The notes beneath the pieces were generated by a model. It saw only the letters and a list, made by a program, of their open reading frames with translations, did no database searches and had not been told where the DNA came from. Below are positions 50,917 through 59,934 of a stretch of DNA of 64,000 nt, in pieces; within the stretch, counting starts at the first letter, position 1, and the number at the start of each line of letters is the position of its first letter. The translations under genes and the position numbers were made by a program. Origin of the DNA: Hyphococcus sp. (GTDB lineage: Bacteria > Pseudomonadota > Alphaproteobacteria > Caulobacterales > Parvularculaceae). Location of the stretch: assembly GCA_028281665.1 (NCBI GenBank), contig JANQJK010000023.1, forward strand, positions 1-64,000. The letters are read 5' to 3'.

Positions 50917-51905
50917 ACGTCATTGAAAAAGAACCGTCGAGGCGGTCCGTGAGCGAGGGAGTGGGAAAGATCCGAGTCGGCGTCGCCGGCCTTGGCCTTA
51001 TCGGCGAAGGGGCGGCGCTGCGGTTGATCGACGATGACGCTTACGCGTTTTGCGGGGCGCTCGTGCGCGACGCGACGCTTGCTCGGGATCAGATGCCGCG
51101 GGACGCGACCATTACCGATGACATTGATGCGTTTCTGGATACGCAGCCCGACGTTGTTATTGACGCACTGCCGGTCGCCGACGCCGGACGCATGCTGATC
51201 GAAAAGGCGTTGGCGCGTGGCGTCAGCGTTGTATCGGCGAACAAGCAGGCGGTCGCGGGAGCGTTGGCTCCTTTTTCATCGACGGCGCAACAAACCGGTG
51301 CCCGGCTCTTTTACTCCGCCTCCGTTGGCGGCGGTGCGCCAATGGTCGAAACGGTCAGGCGCGCGCGCGCCCACGGCGAGATTGTCGAGATGACGGCGAT
51401 CCTGAACGGAACGGTGAATTATGTCCTGACGGCGCTTGCGGACGGCTCGGCCTTTGAGGACGCTGTGCGCCGGGCGCAGGAGGCGGGCTTTGCCGAGCCC
51501 GATCCGACGGCGGATCTCTCCGGCGACGACGCGCGGGCAAAAATCTCCATTCTCTGTTTTGAGGCGTTTGGCGCCGAAGTCGATCAGTCTGGGATTGAGA
51601 CGCGGGCGCTCGACGCTGCTCTTGTGCAGGAAATCGCGCAGGAGGGCGGTGTCTTCAAACAGCTCTCGACAATCCGTAAGACCGACGACGGCGCCGTTGC
51701 GGCGTCGCTTTCGATTGTGAAGGTGGCGAATGACGATTTTTTCGCCGGCGTGAGGGACGAGGGCAACGCCCTGCGCATACGGACCGCCGACGGCCGCGAG
51801 TTCACGTGCGCCGACAAGGGCGCCGGTCGCGCGCCCACCGTCGCCAGCTTGTTTGCCGATCTTGAAGCCGCATGCGCCGGCCTGCCGCCGCGCCAATCGA
51901 ACTGA
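50907..51905 (+). CDS. hom: Homoserine dehydrogenase, short form
   Basis: The 332-residue enzyme reduces aspartate semialdehyde to homoserine, the substrate of metX. An N-terminal nucleotide fold (VGVAGLGLIGEGAAL) is followed by SANKQAVAG, ASVGGGAPMVETVRR, AILNGTVNYVLTAL and DPTADLSGDDARAKISIL. It lacks the C-terminal ACT domain of threonine-inhibited enzymes, so a dedicated, feedback-free isozyme for methionine is suggested. The ATG at 50907 overlaps metB; a GTG at 50949 with GAGG upstream may be the true start. Confidence 0.92.
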   Translation: MCVDVIEKEPSRRSVSEGVGKIRVGVAGLGLIGEGAALRLIDDDAYAFCGALVRDATLARDQMPRDATITDDIDAFLDTQPDVVIDALPVADAGRMLIEKALARGVSVVSANKQAVAGALAPFSSTAQQTGARLFYSASVGGGAPMVETVRRARAHGEIVEMTAILNGTVNYVLTALADGSAFEDAVRRAQEAGFAEPDPTADLSGDDARAKISILCFEAFGAEVDQSGIETRALDAALVQEIAQEGGVFKQLSTIRKTDDGAVAASLSIVKVANDDFFAGVRDEGNALRIRTADGREFTCADKGAGRAPTVASLFADLEAACAGLPPRQSN

Positions 51906-51917
51906 CCGCCGCAGAAC

Positions 51918-53069
51918 ATGTCCAGTGAAACGACATCGGCTGCGGGGGAACGTCTCCGCAGCGCCCGCCGGCTTGTCCTGAAAGTCGGGTCCGCGATTTT
52001 GTGCGCGCCGGACGGCGTGCGCGATACGTGGCTTGCGGCGCTGGCGGCGGAGCTTGCGTCCCTACGCAAGGCCGGCGTTGAAATCCTGATTGTGTCGTCC
52101 GGCGCCATTGCCCTTGGGCGCACGCGGCTGAAACTCGGACGCGGCCTCCGGCTTGACGAGAAACAGGCGGCGTCGGCGGCCGGACAGGCGGCGCTCGCCC
52201 ATGCGTGGCAGTCGGCCTTCGCCGCCCATGACTTGCCGGTTGCACAGGTTCTTCTGACCCTCGACGATACGGAGGACAGGCGGCGTTATCTGAATGCCCG
52301 CGCAACCTTCCGCACACTGCTCGACCTCGGCGCGATACCGGTCGTCAACGAAAACGATACGGTGGCGACAAGCGAAATCCGTTATGGCGACAACGACCGG
52401 CTTGCGGCCCATGCGGCGCAGATCGTCGAGGCTGATACGCTCCTCATTCTTTCGGATGTTGACGGCGTCTACGACGCGGACCCTCGGACAAACGCCGATG
52501 CGACGCGTTTTGACGTCATTGAAACGATCACGCCCGAGATTGAAAACGCCGCGGCCGGTCCCAATACTGAAACCGGCGTCGGCGCCGGCGGCATGGCGTC
52601 GAAGCTGGCGGCGGCGAATATCGCGGCCAAAAGCGGGTGTGCGACGATTATTGCGCCCGGCCATGTGGACGCGCCCCTTGGCCGTATTCTTGAGGGCGGC
52701 GCGGCGACGCTCATTCGCGCCAGCGGCTCTGCGTCTCGTGCGCGGCGGCGCTGGATCGCGGGCCGCCTGAAGCCCGCCGGGGAAGTCCACGTGGACGCCG
52801 GGGCGGCTGACGCCCTGCGCGGGGGCGCCAGCCTGCTGCCGGCGGGCGTGACCGGCGTTGAAGGCGCCTTTTCGCGCGGCGACGCCGTCGCCATTGTCGG
52901 GCCGGGCGGCGTTCCCATCGGCAAGGGCCTTTCCGCGTATCACAGCGATGAAATACGCCGCATCGCCCGGCGTCGGTCCGATGAGATCGAAAAGCTGCTG
53001 GGGTACAAACGCCGCCCCGCGGTAATCGAAAAGAATGATTTGGCGCTGCAAGAGAAACCGGAACAATGA
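51918..53069 (+). CDS. proB: Glutamate 5-kinase
   Basis: The 383-residue enzyme phosphorylates glutamate in the first step of proline synthesis. The amino-acid kinase domain (about 15-265) has RLVLKVGSAIL, IVSSGAIALGRTRL, NENDTVATSEIRYGDNDRLAA, SDVDGVYDADPR and GVGAGGMASKLAAANIA. A C-terminal PUA domain (about 285-365, GEVHVDAGAADALRGGASLL) is present. It starts 12 bases after hom and overlaps proA by four bases. Confidence 0.96.
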   Translation: MSSETTSAAGERLRSARRLVLKVGSAILCAPDGVRDTWLAALAAELASLRKAGVEILIVSSGAIALGRTRLKLGRGLRLDEKQAASAAGQAALAHAWQSAFAAHDLPVAQVLLTLDDTEDRRRYLNARATFRTLLDLGAIPVVNENDTVATSEIRYGDNDRLAAHAAQIVEADTLLILSDVDGVYDADPRTNADATRFDVIETITPEIENAAAGPNTETGVGAGGMASKLAAANIAAKSGCATIIAPGHVDAPLGRILEGGAATLIRASGSASRARRRWIAGRLKPAGEVHVDAGAADALRGGASLLPAGVTGVEGAFSRGDAVAIVGPGGVPIGKGLSAYHSDEIRRIARRRSDEIEKLLGYKRRPAVIEKNDLALQEKPEQ

Positions 53070-54328
53070 CTGCAATCGATGAGATGATGGCCAATGTTGG
53101 CCGCGCGGCGAAAGAAGCGCGGGCCGCCATGCGCGGAGCGTCCGCGGATATGAAAAACCGCGCGCTGATCCGGGCGGCGGAGAATATCGATGCGCGGCGG
53201 TCGGCGATTCTAGGCGCAAACGCGGCGGAGGTTGCAGCAGCGCGCGAGGCCGGCAGAACGAATGCGTTCATCGACCGCATGGCCCTCGACGACGGACGCA
53301 TCGACGGCATTTGCGATGCGCTGCGCGATGTTGCTGCGCTGGACGATCCTGTCGGGAAAACCCTTCGGGAATGGACCCGGCCAAACGGCCTTTCCATCGC
53401 ACGCGTCGCCGCGCCGATCGGGGTGGTGGCCGTCATCTACGAGAGCCGGCCAAACGTTACGGTCGATGCGGCGGCAATCGCGCTGAAGGCCGGCAACGCG
53501 GTCATCCTGCGCGGCGGCTCGGAGTGTATCGAAACCAACGGCGCGCTCTATGCCTGTTTTCGCGATGCGTGTGTTGGCGCCGGCTTGCCGGGCGCCGCCG
53601 CGCAGTTTGTTGCGACGCCTGATCGCGCTGCCGTCGGCGCCCTGTTGTCCGGCCTCGACGGCGCGGTCGATCTTGTCATTCCGCGCGGCGGGAAGTCGCT
53701 CGTTGCGCGGGTTCAGTCCGACGCCCGCGCGCCGGTGCTGAGCCATCTCGACGGCATTTGTCATGTTTACCTCGATCGCGACGCTGACGTGGAAAAGGCC
53801 GTTGCTATCGCCGTCAATTCGAAGATGCGGCGCACGGGCGTTTGCGGCGCTGCGGAGACATTGTTGCTCGACAAGGCCGCGCTAGACCGTCTGTGGCCGC
53901 CGGTCTCAACGGCGCTGCGCGAGGCGGGTTGCGAATTGCGCGCTGACGGCGCCATCCGCGCGTTGGACGACAATACGCTGGAGGCGACGGACGAGGATTT
54001 TTACACCGAGTATCTCGACGCCGTTATCAGCGCCGCGGCCGTCGACGGCGTCGCCGGCGCGATCGCTCACATTGCGCAATACGGATCCGGGCACACCGAG
54101 ACAATTGTCACGGAGAATCCGGACGCCGCCGATCAGTTCATTGCCGGCGTCGACAGCGCGATCATCCTTCACAACGCGTCGACCCAGTTCGCCGATGGCG
54201 GCGAATTCGGCCTCGGCGCGGAGATCGGCATCGCCACAGGGCGTCTTCACGCGCGCGGCCCGGTCGGCGTGGAGGAGCTGACGACCTACAAAAACGTAGT
54301 GCGCGGCGCGGGCCAGATCAGGCCCTGA
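53066..54328 (+). CDS. proA: Gamma-glutamyl phosphate reductase
   Basis: The 420-residue NADPH-dependent enzyme reduces gamma-glutamyl phosphate to glutamate semialdehyde. APIGVVAVIYESRPNVTVDAAA, LKAGNAVILRGGSE, LVIPRGGKSLVARVQ, the catalytic cysteine in KMRRTGVCGAAETLL and ELTTYKNVVRGAGQIRP are standard. It is translationally coupled to proB and ends the segment before the branched-chain attenuator. Confidence 0.97.
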   Translation: MTAIDEMMANVGRAAKEARAAMRGASADMKNRALIRAAENIDARRSAILGANAAEVAAAREAGRTNAFIDRMALDDGRIDGICDALRDVAALDDPVGKTLREWTRPNGLSIARVAAPIGVVAVIYESRPNVTVDAAAIALKAGNAVILRGGSECIETNGALYACFRDACVGAGLPGAAAQFVATPDRAAVGALLSGLDGAVDLVIPRGGKSLVARVQSDARAPVLSHLDGICHVYLDRDADVEKAVAIAVNSKMRRTGVCGAAETLLLDKAALDRLWPPVSTALREAGCELRADGAIRALDDNTLEATDEDFYTEYLDAVISAAAVDGVAGAIAHIAQYGSGHTETIVTENPDAADQFIAGVDSAIILHNASTQFADGGEFGLGAEIGIATGRLHARGPVGVEELTTYKNVVRGAGQIRP

Positions 54329-54488
54329 CCGCCAGCGATGGCAGATGATGCTAAATTTGTCTCAAAATCAGCAAGGGGTGCATTTTTTTCAAGGAAACCA
54401 GCCAGTTTATGGTTGTGTTTTAACTTAAAGCTGTTGTAAAGCCAGTTTCGCGTTGCAGCCATTGCAGCGCAGCAGAAAGGTCAAGTCA

Positions 54489-54635
54489 GTGCAGAGCATA
54501 CTGCATCAGGGAGGCATCGGCGATGTCGCGGGTTTATCCGCGACGTCGTTGCCGCTCGCGCTGCTCCTCGTCCTTCTTCTCGTGGTAGTCCTTATTAGCC
54601 CCTTCCGGGGAGCGGCAATGGAGCGCGCGCGGTAA
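54489..54635 (+). CDS. ilvL: Branched-chain attenuator leader peptide
   Basis: This 48-residue peptide starts at GTG 54489 with AAAGG upstream. Residues 21-36 contain 14 Leu, Val or Ile codons (LPLALLLVLLLVVVLI), then SPFRGAAMERAR and a stop at 54633. The layout resembles the E. coli IlvL leader, which also ends its Val/Ile run before a PP.GAA segment. The peptide itself is probably without function; its translation senses charged tRNA-Leu, -Val and -Ile and sets the fate of the terminator at 54662-54692. An upstream in-frame ATG at 54453 is less well placed. Confidence 0.85.
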   Translation: MQSILHQGGIGDVAGLSATSLPLALLLVLLLVVVLISPFRGAAMERAR

Positions 54636-54692
54636 CGAACGCAAAAACGACCTCCAAACAGCCCGCTCCCGAAAGGAAGCGGGATTTTTTTT
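54599..54692 (+). terminator. Transcription attenuator of the ilv-leu operon
   Basis: Four segments can be paired. Segment 1 CCCC (54599-54602) pairs with GGGG (54607-54610). Segment 2 GGGAGCGG (54608-54615) pairs perfectly with segment 3 CCGCTCCC (54663-54670), the antiterminator. Segment 3 CCCGCT (54662-54667) pairs with segment 4 AGCGGG (54678-54683) around CGAAA, followed by eight or more T residues, the terminator. Segment 1 follows directly on the last Ile codon, so a ribosome stalled in the Leu/Val/Ile run masks it and favours 2:3. Confidence 0.85.
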
Positions 54693-54747
54693 GACCGGGA
54701 CCCCGAAACGCAAACGAAACGACTGACAACGACAGCGAAAGCCAGGA

Positions 54748-56424
54748 ATGACAGAACTGAAAATCAAACGCTCCGATGCGATCACAAAAGGCCCCGCCAA
54801 GGCGCCGGCCCGGGCAATGCTGCGCGCCGCGGGTTATGGCGACCAGGATTTCGCCCAGCCGATGATTGCCGTCGTCAACACGTGGTCCACGGTGACGCCG
54901 TGCAATCTGCATCTGGGCGCGCTTGCGGAACCGGTGCGCGCGGGCGTGCGCGCCGGCGGCGCTACGCCCATCGACTTCAATACAATCGTTGTTTCCGACG
55001 GCATCACCATGGGCGGCGAAGGGATGCGCGCCTCGCTCATGAGCCGGGAGCTGATTGCGGACTCGATTGAACTCGCGGTTCGCGGACATTCCCTTGACGG
55101 TGCGGTCATCCTCGTCGGTTGCGACAAGACAATACCGGCAGCGGCCATGGCTCTTGCGCGGATGGATATCCCGGGCGTCGTTCTTTACGGCGGCACGATC
55201 ATGCCCGGCCATCTCGGCGACCGGGATCTTTCCATTCAGGATGTGTTCGAAGCGGTCGGCGCCCACGCGAAAGGCGATATTGACGACGAGGAGCTGGATG
55301 CTATCGAGCGGGCGGCATGCCCCGGCGCCGGCGCCTGCGGCGGGCAGTTTACCGCCAACACCATGGCCATGGCGCTGACATTTCTCGGCATCAGCCCCAT
55401 GGGCGCCGCCGATCCCCCGGCGACGGCAAGCGCCAAGTCGAAAGAGGCCGAGCGCTGCGGCAGGATCGTTGCGTCTCTGGCCCATGAGGGAACGACCGCG
55501 CGCACGTTCATAAGCGAAACATCGCTGCGAAACGCCGCGACCGCTGTCGTCGCCAGCGGCGGGTCGACCAACGCCGTGCTGCATCTGCCGGCGATTGCCG
55601 CGGAAGCTGGCATTGCATTTTCCATCGACGAGTTCGATGCGCTGTCGCGGACGACGCCGGTGATCACGGATCTGAAACCGGGCGGGCAGTATCTCGCAAA
55701 AGATCTCTATGCGGCGGGAGGAACGCCGCTGTTCGGCAAGCGCCTGGCGGACGCCGGCAAGATTGTCGACGCGCCGACCGTTACCGGCAAAACGCTGTTT
55801 GAGGAACTGGCGACCGCCGAGGAAACGGCGGGACAAAAGGTCGTCGGCAGTGTCGACAAACCGTTCAAGGAAACGGGGGGGCTGCGTATTCTTTATGGTG
55901 ACGTGGCGCCCGAAGGCGGCGTTCTTAAAACCGCGGGATATGGGGACGGCGCCTTTGAGGGCCGGGCCCGCATTTTTGAAAGCGAAGAAGAAGCCTTTGA
56001 CGCCGTGACCCACGGCAAGATTGTAGAAGGCGATGTTGTCGTCATCCGTTACGAAGGGCCGAAGGGCGGCCCCGGCATGCGCGAAATGCTCGCCGTGACG
56101 GCGGCGGTCGCCGGGCAGGGGCTCGCCGGCAAGGTTGCGCTTATTACGGACGGCCGGTTTTCAGGCGCGAGCCACGGCTTCGTCATCGGCCATGTTTCGC
56201 CGGAGGCGGCAGTCGGCGGGCCGATTGGCCTGCTCAAAGAGGGCGACCGCATCACCATTGATGCGGAAGGACGGCGCATCAATGGTGATGTCGACTGGGA
56301 CGCCCGCGCCAAGGAAATCAAACCACGTCAACCGAAAAAGATGGGCGGCGCTTTTGATAAATTCGGCCGGCTTGTCTCTTCGGCGTCGAAAGGCGCCGTC
56401 ACCATCGAATTGCCAGAGGATTAA
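54748..56424 (+). CDS. ilvD: Dihydroxy-acid dehydratase
   Basis: The 558-residue iron-sulfur enzyme dehydrates dihydroxy acids to the 2-keto acids of valine and isoleucine. Cluster cysteines lie in TVTPCNLHL (near 50), [13 protein letters not shown] (near 122) and [20 protein letters not shown] (near 192-199); [23 protein letters not shown] is the C-terminal signature. The cysteine spacing fits the 2Fe-2S type. It is the first structural gene after the attenuator. Confidence 0.97.
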   Translation: MTELKIKRSDAITKGPAKAPARAMLRAAGYGDQDFAQPMIAVVNTWSTVTPCNLHLGALAEPVRAGVRAGGATPIDFNTIVVSDGITMGGEGMRASLMSRELIADSIELAVRGHSLDGAVILVGCDKTIPAAAMALARMDIPGVVLYGGTIMPGHLGDRDLSIQDVFEAVGAHAKGDIDDEELDAIERAACPGAGACGGQFTANTMAMALTFLGISPMGAADPPATASAKSKEAERCGRIVASLAHEGTTARTFISETSLRNAATAVVASGGSTNAVLHLPAIAAEAGIAFSIDEFDALSRTTPVITDLKPGGQYLAKDLYAAGGTPLFGKRLADAGKIVDAPTVTGKTLFEELATAEETAGQKVVGSVDKPFKETGGLRILYGDVAPEGGVLKTAGYGDGAFEGRARIFESEEEAFDAVTHGKIVEGDVVVIRYEGPKGGPGMREMLAVTAAVAGQGLAGKVALITDGRFSGASHGFVIGHVSPEAAVGGPIGLLKEGDRITIDAEGRRINGDVDWDARAKEIKPRQPKKMGGAFDKFGRLVSSASKGAVTIELPED

Positions 56425-56438
56425 GAGAAGGAAAGACC

Positions 56439-57452
56439 ATGATTAAGCTCTATACGGAAAATGACGCTAACCCGGCGGCTGTGAAAGGCGCGCCGGTCGC
56501 CGTCATCGGATATGGCAGCCAGGGCCGAGCCCACGCCATGAACCTTGCGGCCTCCGGTTGCCAGGTGATCGTCGGCGTGCGCCCCGGGGGCGCCGGTGAA
56601 AAGAAAGCGCAGGAAGACGGTCTCGAAACGGCGAGCGTCGCCAGCGCGACGAAGCAGGCGAAGCTGATCGCGATCCTGACGCCCGACATGACCCACGAAG
56701 AAATTTTCAAGGCGGACATCGAGCCCAATCTAAATGAGGGGGACGCCGTTCTCGTTGCGCACGGCTTCACCGTTCTTTACGGCCGCATCCAGCCGCCAAA
56801 GAATGTCGACGTCATCCTAGTTGCGCCGAAAGGGCCCGGCGACCTTGTCCGCCGCGAATATGAACGCGGTCGCGGCGTTCCATGCCTCTTTGCGGTCCAT
56901 CAGGACGCAACGGGCAAAGCCAAAGAACGCGCGCTCGCCTATGCAAGCCTCATCGGCGGCACGGCGGCCGGCGCCATCGAAACAACGTTCAAGGAAGAAA
57001 CGGAAACCGACCTGTTCGGCGAACAGGCGGTCCTTTGCGGCGGCGCGTCGGAACTGGTCATTGCCGGTTTCGAAACCCTGGTGGAAGCCGGCTACAAGCC
57101 GGAAATCGCCTATTACGAATGTCTTCATGAGCTGAAGCTTATTGTCGACCTTTTCTACGAAGGCGGCATTACGCGCATGCATGAGTTCATTTCCGAAACG
57201 GCGATGTATGGCGATTTCGTTTCCGGCCCGCGCGTCATCAACGCGGAGACGAAAGAGCGGATGCGGGAAGTCTTGAAAGACATTCAGGACGGATCGTTCG
57301 CACGCGAATGGATTTTGGAAAACCAGGCCGGCAAACCCCGTTACCAGCAGATGTGGCAGGCCGACCTTGATCACCCGATTGAGAAAACCGGCAAGGAACT
57401 GCGCGAAATGATGTCCTGGCTGAAACCGGGCGCCAACACAAAAGACGAGTAG
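56439..57452 (+). CDS. ilvC: Ketol-acid reductoisomerase
   Basis: The 337-residue NADPH enzyme isomerises and reduces acetolactate. The Rossmann motif is [17 protein letters not shown], followed by [32 protein letters not shown], the metal-binding [14 protein letters not shown] and [14 protein letters not shown]. It is the short class I form, with normal length. It lies 14 bases after ilvD and four bases before ilvB. Confidence 0.97.
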   Translation: MIKLYTENDANPAAVKGAPVAVIGYGSQGRAHAMNLAASGCQVIVGVRPGGAGEKKAQEDGLETASVASATKQAKLIAILTPDMTHEEIFKADIEPNLNEGDAVLVAHGFTVLYGRIQPPKNVDVILVAPKGPGDLVRREYERGRGVPCLFAVHQDATGKAKERALAYASLIGGTAAGAIETTFKEETETDLFGEQAVLCGGASELVIAGFETLVEAGYKPEIAYYECLHELKLIVDLFYEGGITRMHEFISETAMYGDFVSGPRVINAETKERMREVLKDIQDGSFAREWILENQAGKPRYQQMWQADLDHPIEKTGKELREMMSWLKPGANTKDE

Positions 57453-57456
57453 AGAA

Positions 57457-59268
57457 ATGGCTGACGCTGCCGCGAGACCGAAAGCGAAGACCAAAAGACG
57501 TGCGCGCACTCGTGTCGCAAAGGCGGGCGCCGAGCTACTGCTCGACGCGCTTGAGGAGCAGGGCGTCGAAGTCATTTTTGGCTATCCCGGCGGCGCCGTC
57601 CTGCCGATCTACGATGCGCTGCATCAGCGCGATACGATCAAACACATCCTGATGCGCCACGAACAGGGCGCCGTTCATGCGGCGGAGGGCTATGCCCGCT
57701 CGACCGGCAAGGTCGGCGTCGTGCTGGTCACCTCCGGTCCGGGCGCCACGAACGCCGTGACCGGTCTTGCGGATGCACTGCTCGATTCAATTCCCGTGGT
57801 CTGCATCACCGGGCAGGTGGCGCGCCCGTTCATCGGCACCGATGCGTTTCAGGAATGCGACACCACCGGGATCACTCGGTCGTGCACGAAGCATAACTAT
57901 CTGGTGCAGTCGGCGGCTGAACTGTCAGGCGTCGTCCACGAGGCGTTCCACGTTGCCCGGCGCGGGCGTCCCGGACCGGTCCTGATCGATATTCCGAAGG
58001 ACACGCAGTTTGAGGAGGCGGCCTACACGACCCGTGAGAACGCTAAGAATCGCAACTGCATTGTGGTGCCGGACGTTAATCGGGCCGAAATCGATCAGGC
58101 GATCGACTTGATGCGGTACGCACGGCGGCCGGTCTTCTATACGGGCGGCGGCGTCATCAATGCCGGGTCGGAGGCTTCCGCGACGCTGCGCGCGCTGGCG
58201 CGCGCCACCGGATTTCCGGTGACGTCGACCTTGATGGGACTCGGCGCCTTTCCGGCTTCCGATCCCCAATGGCTTGGCATGCTCGGTATGCACGGCAGTC
58301 TTGAGGCGAACAACGCCATGCATGACTGCGACCTGATGATCTGTGTCGGCGCCCGGTTTGACGACCGCGTGACGGGACGGCTCGATGCGTTCTCGCCGGG
58401 GTCGCGGAAGATCCATATCGATATCGATCCCTCGTCGGTAAACAAAAACGTCCCGGTCGACCTGCCAATCATCGGCGACGCCGGCGCAATCCTCTCGGCG
58501 CTTCATGGCGAATGGCAAAACCGCGAGAAGAAAGACAAACACGACAAGGATCGGATCGCCGACTGGCTGACGCAGATCGACGGCTGGCGCGCGCGGGCGT
58601 CCTACAGTTTTGAAAACTGCGACAAGCACATCAAACCGCAACACGCCGTTCAGCGCCTTTTTGAATTGACTCGTGGCAAAGACGTGTATGTCACGACGGA
58701 AGTCGGCCAGCATCAGATGTGGGCGGCGCAGCACTTTGAGTTTGACGAACCCAACCGCTGGATGACGTCCGGAGGGCTCGGCACCATGGGATACGGACTG
58801 CCGGCCGCGCTTGGCGTTCAGGTTGCGCACCCCGACGCGTTGGTGATCGATATCGCCGGCGATGCGTCGGTGCAGATGACGATGCAGGAAATGTCGGCGG
58901 CGGTGCAATACGATCTGCCCATCAAGATCTTTATCCTGAACAACGCCTATCTCGGCATGGTCCGTCAGTGGCAGGAACTGCTTCACGGCGGACGGTACTC
59001 TCATTCCTATTCGGACAGCCTGCCGGATTTCGTGAAGCTTGCCGAAGCCTATGGCGGCGTCGGCTTGCGCGCGGAAACGCCGGATGAGCTTGATGGCAAG
59101 ATCAAAGAGATGATTGCGGTCGACAAGCCGGTGCTGTTCGACTGCGTTGTCACGCACGAAGAGAACGTGTTTCCGATGATTCCGTCCGGCGCCGCGCACA
59201 ATGAAATGTTGCTGGGCGGGAAAGTGACGGGCGACGAGATCAGCGACGAAGGGAAGGTGCTGGTGTGA
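57457..59268 (+). CDS. ilvB: Acetolactate synthase, large subunit
   Basis: The 603-residue TPP enzyme makes acetolactate from pyruvate (and acetohydroxybutyrate with 2-ketobutyrate). It has GYPGGAVLPIYDAL, the TPP-activating glutamate in RHEQGAVHAAEGYARSTG, a central FAD-binding region (RFDDRVTGRLDAF), and the metal/TPP site GDASVQMTMQEMSA with NNAYLGMVRQWQ. A 20-residue basic extension precedes the family start. It ends in GTGA overlapping the small subunit. ilvI is an equally used name. Confidence 0.96.
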   Translation: MADAAARPKAKTKRRARTRVAKAGAELLLDALEEQGVEVIFGYPGGAVLPIYDALHQRDTIKHILMRHEQGAVHAAEGYARSTGKVGVVLVTSGPGATNAVTGLADALLDSIPVVCITGQVARPFIGTDAFQECDTTGITRSCTKHNYLVQSAAELSGVVHEAFHVARRGRPGPVLIDIPKDTQFEEAAYTTRENAKNRNCIVVPDVNRAEIDQAIDLMRYARRPVFYTGGGVINAGSEASATLRALARATGFPVTSTLMGLGAFPASDPQWLGMLGMHGSLEANNAMHDCDLMICVGARFDDRVTGRLDAFSPGSRKIHIDIDPSSVNKNVPVDLPIIGDAGAILSALHGEWQNREKKDKHDKDRIADWLTQIDGWRARASYSFENCDKHIKPQHAVQRLFELTRGKDVYVTTEVGQHQMWAAQHFEFDEPNRWMTSGGLGTMGYGLPAALGVQVAHPDALVIDIAGDASVQMTMQEMSAAVQYDLPIKIFILNNAYLGMVRQWQELLHGGRYSHSYSDSLPDFVKLAEAYGGVGLRAETPDELDGKIKEMIAVDKPVLFDCVVTHEENVFPMIPSGAAHNEMLLGGKVTGDEISDEGKVLV

Positions 59269-59840
59269 GCCCGGTTCAGTCTCAAAGCACCCAAAAGGCT
59301 GCGCCGTCGCAATCGGTCTACCCGGTCAGCCCGGATCAGGGCGCCGCGGCGGAGTCGATCATCGCCATTATCGTCGATAATGAGCCGGGCGTTCTGTCGC
59401 GGGTGGTGGGGCTGATTTCGGCCCGCGGCTATAATATCGAAAGCCTGACCGTCGCCGAAACCGACGTTGAGAAACACACCTCGCGCATTACGGTCGTCAC
59501 GCGCGGCACGACCGCGAAGATCGATCAGATCAAGGCGCAGCTTGGCCGGCTGGTGCCGGTGCGCCGGGTCATTGACGTAACCGCCGAGAGCGACGCGCTT
59601 GAGCGCGAACTGGCGCTCGTCAAAGTCCTGAACGAAAGCGACCATCGCGTAGAGTCGCTTCGCGTTGCAGACATCTTCCGCGCCCGCGTCATCGACACGA
59701 CCCGCTCATCGTTCGTTTTCGAAGTCACCGGGTCGCGAGAGAAGATCACGGCGTTTATCGACCTGATGAAACCTTTGGGATTGAAGGAAGTCTCGCGAAC
59801 AGGCGTCCTCTCGATCCGCCGCGGCGTGGAGACAGACTGA
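59265..59840 (+). CDS. ilvH: Acetolactate synthase, regulatory small subunit
   Basis: The 191-residue protein has an N-terminal ACT domain (about 30-100, IIAIIVDNEPGVLSRVVGLI and SARGYNIESLTVAETD), which binds valine for feedback inhibition, and the C-terminal half with ELALVKVLNESDHRVESL and EVTGSREKITAFIDLMKPLGL. The GTG start at 59265 overlaps the ilvB stop, so subunit translation is coupled. About 25 residues at the N-terminus are extra. ilvN is a synonym. Confidence 0.96.
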   Translation: MSPVQSQSTQKAAPSQSVYPVSPDQGAAAESIIAIIVDNEPGVLSRVVGLISARGYNIESLTVAETDVEKHTSRITVVTRGTTAKIDQIKAQLGRLVPVRRVIDVTAESDALERELALVKVLNESDHRVESLRVADIFRARVIDTTRSSFVFEVTGSREKITAFIDLMKPLGLKEVSRTGVLSIRRGVETD

Positions 59841-59872
59841 TGCAAAGCCTCCGCCCACATCGACTTAGTCCC

Positions 59873-59894
59873 GCGTGAGGGCCGACCCTCACGC
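59873..59894. repeat. Perfect hairpin between ilvH and leuA
   Basis: GCGTGAGGG and CCCTCACGC form a 9-bp stem with a CCGA loop and no T-run. It may be a processing or stability element in the ilv-leu transcript, or a binding site. Confidence 0.5.
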
Positions 59895-59934
59895 ATGTTG
59901 AGCCGAGTAACGATCAACACGAAGGACTAATCTC

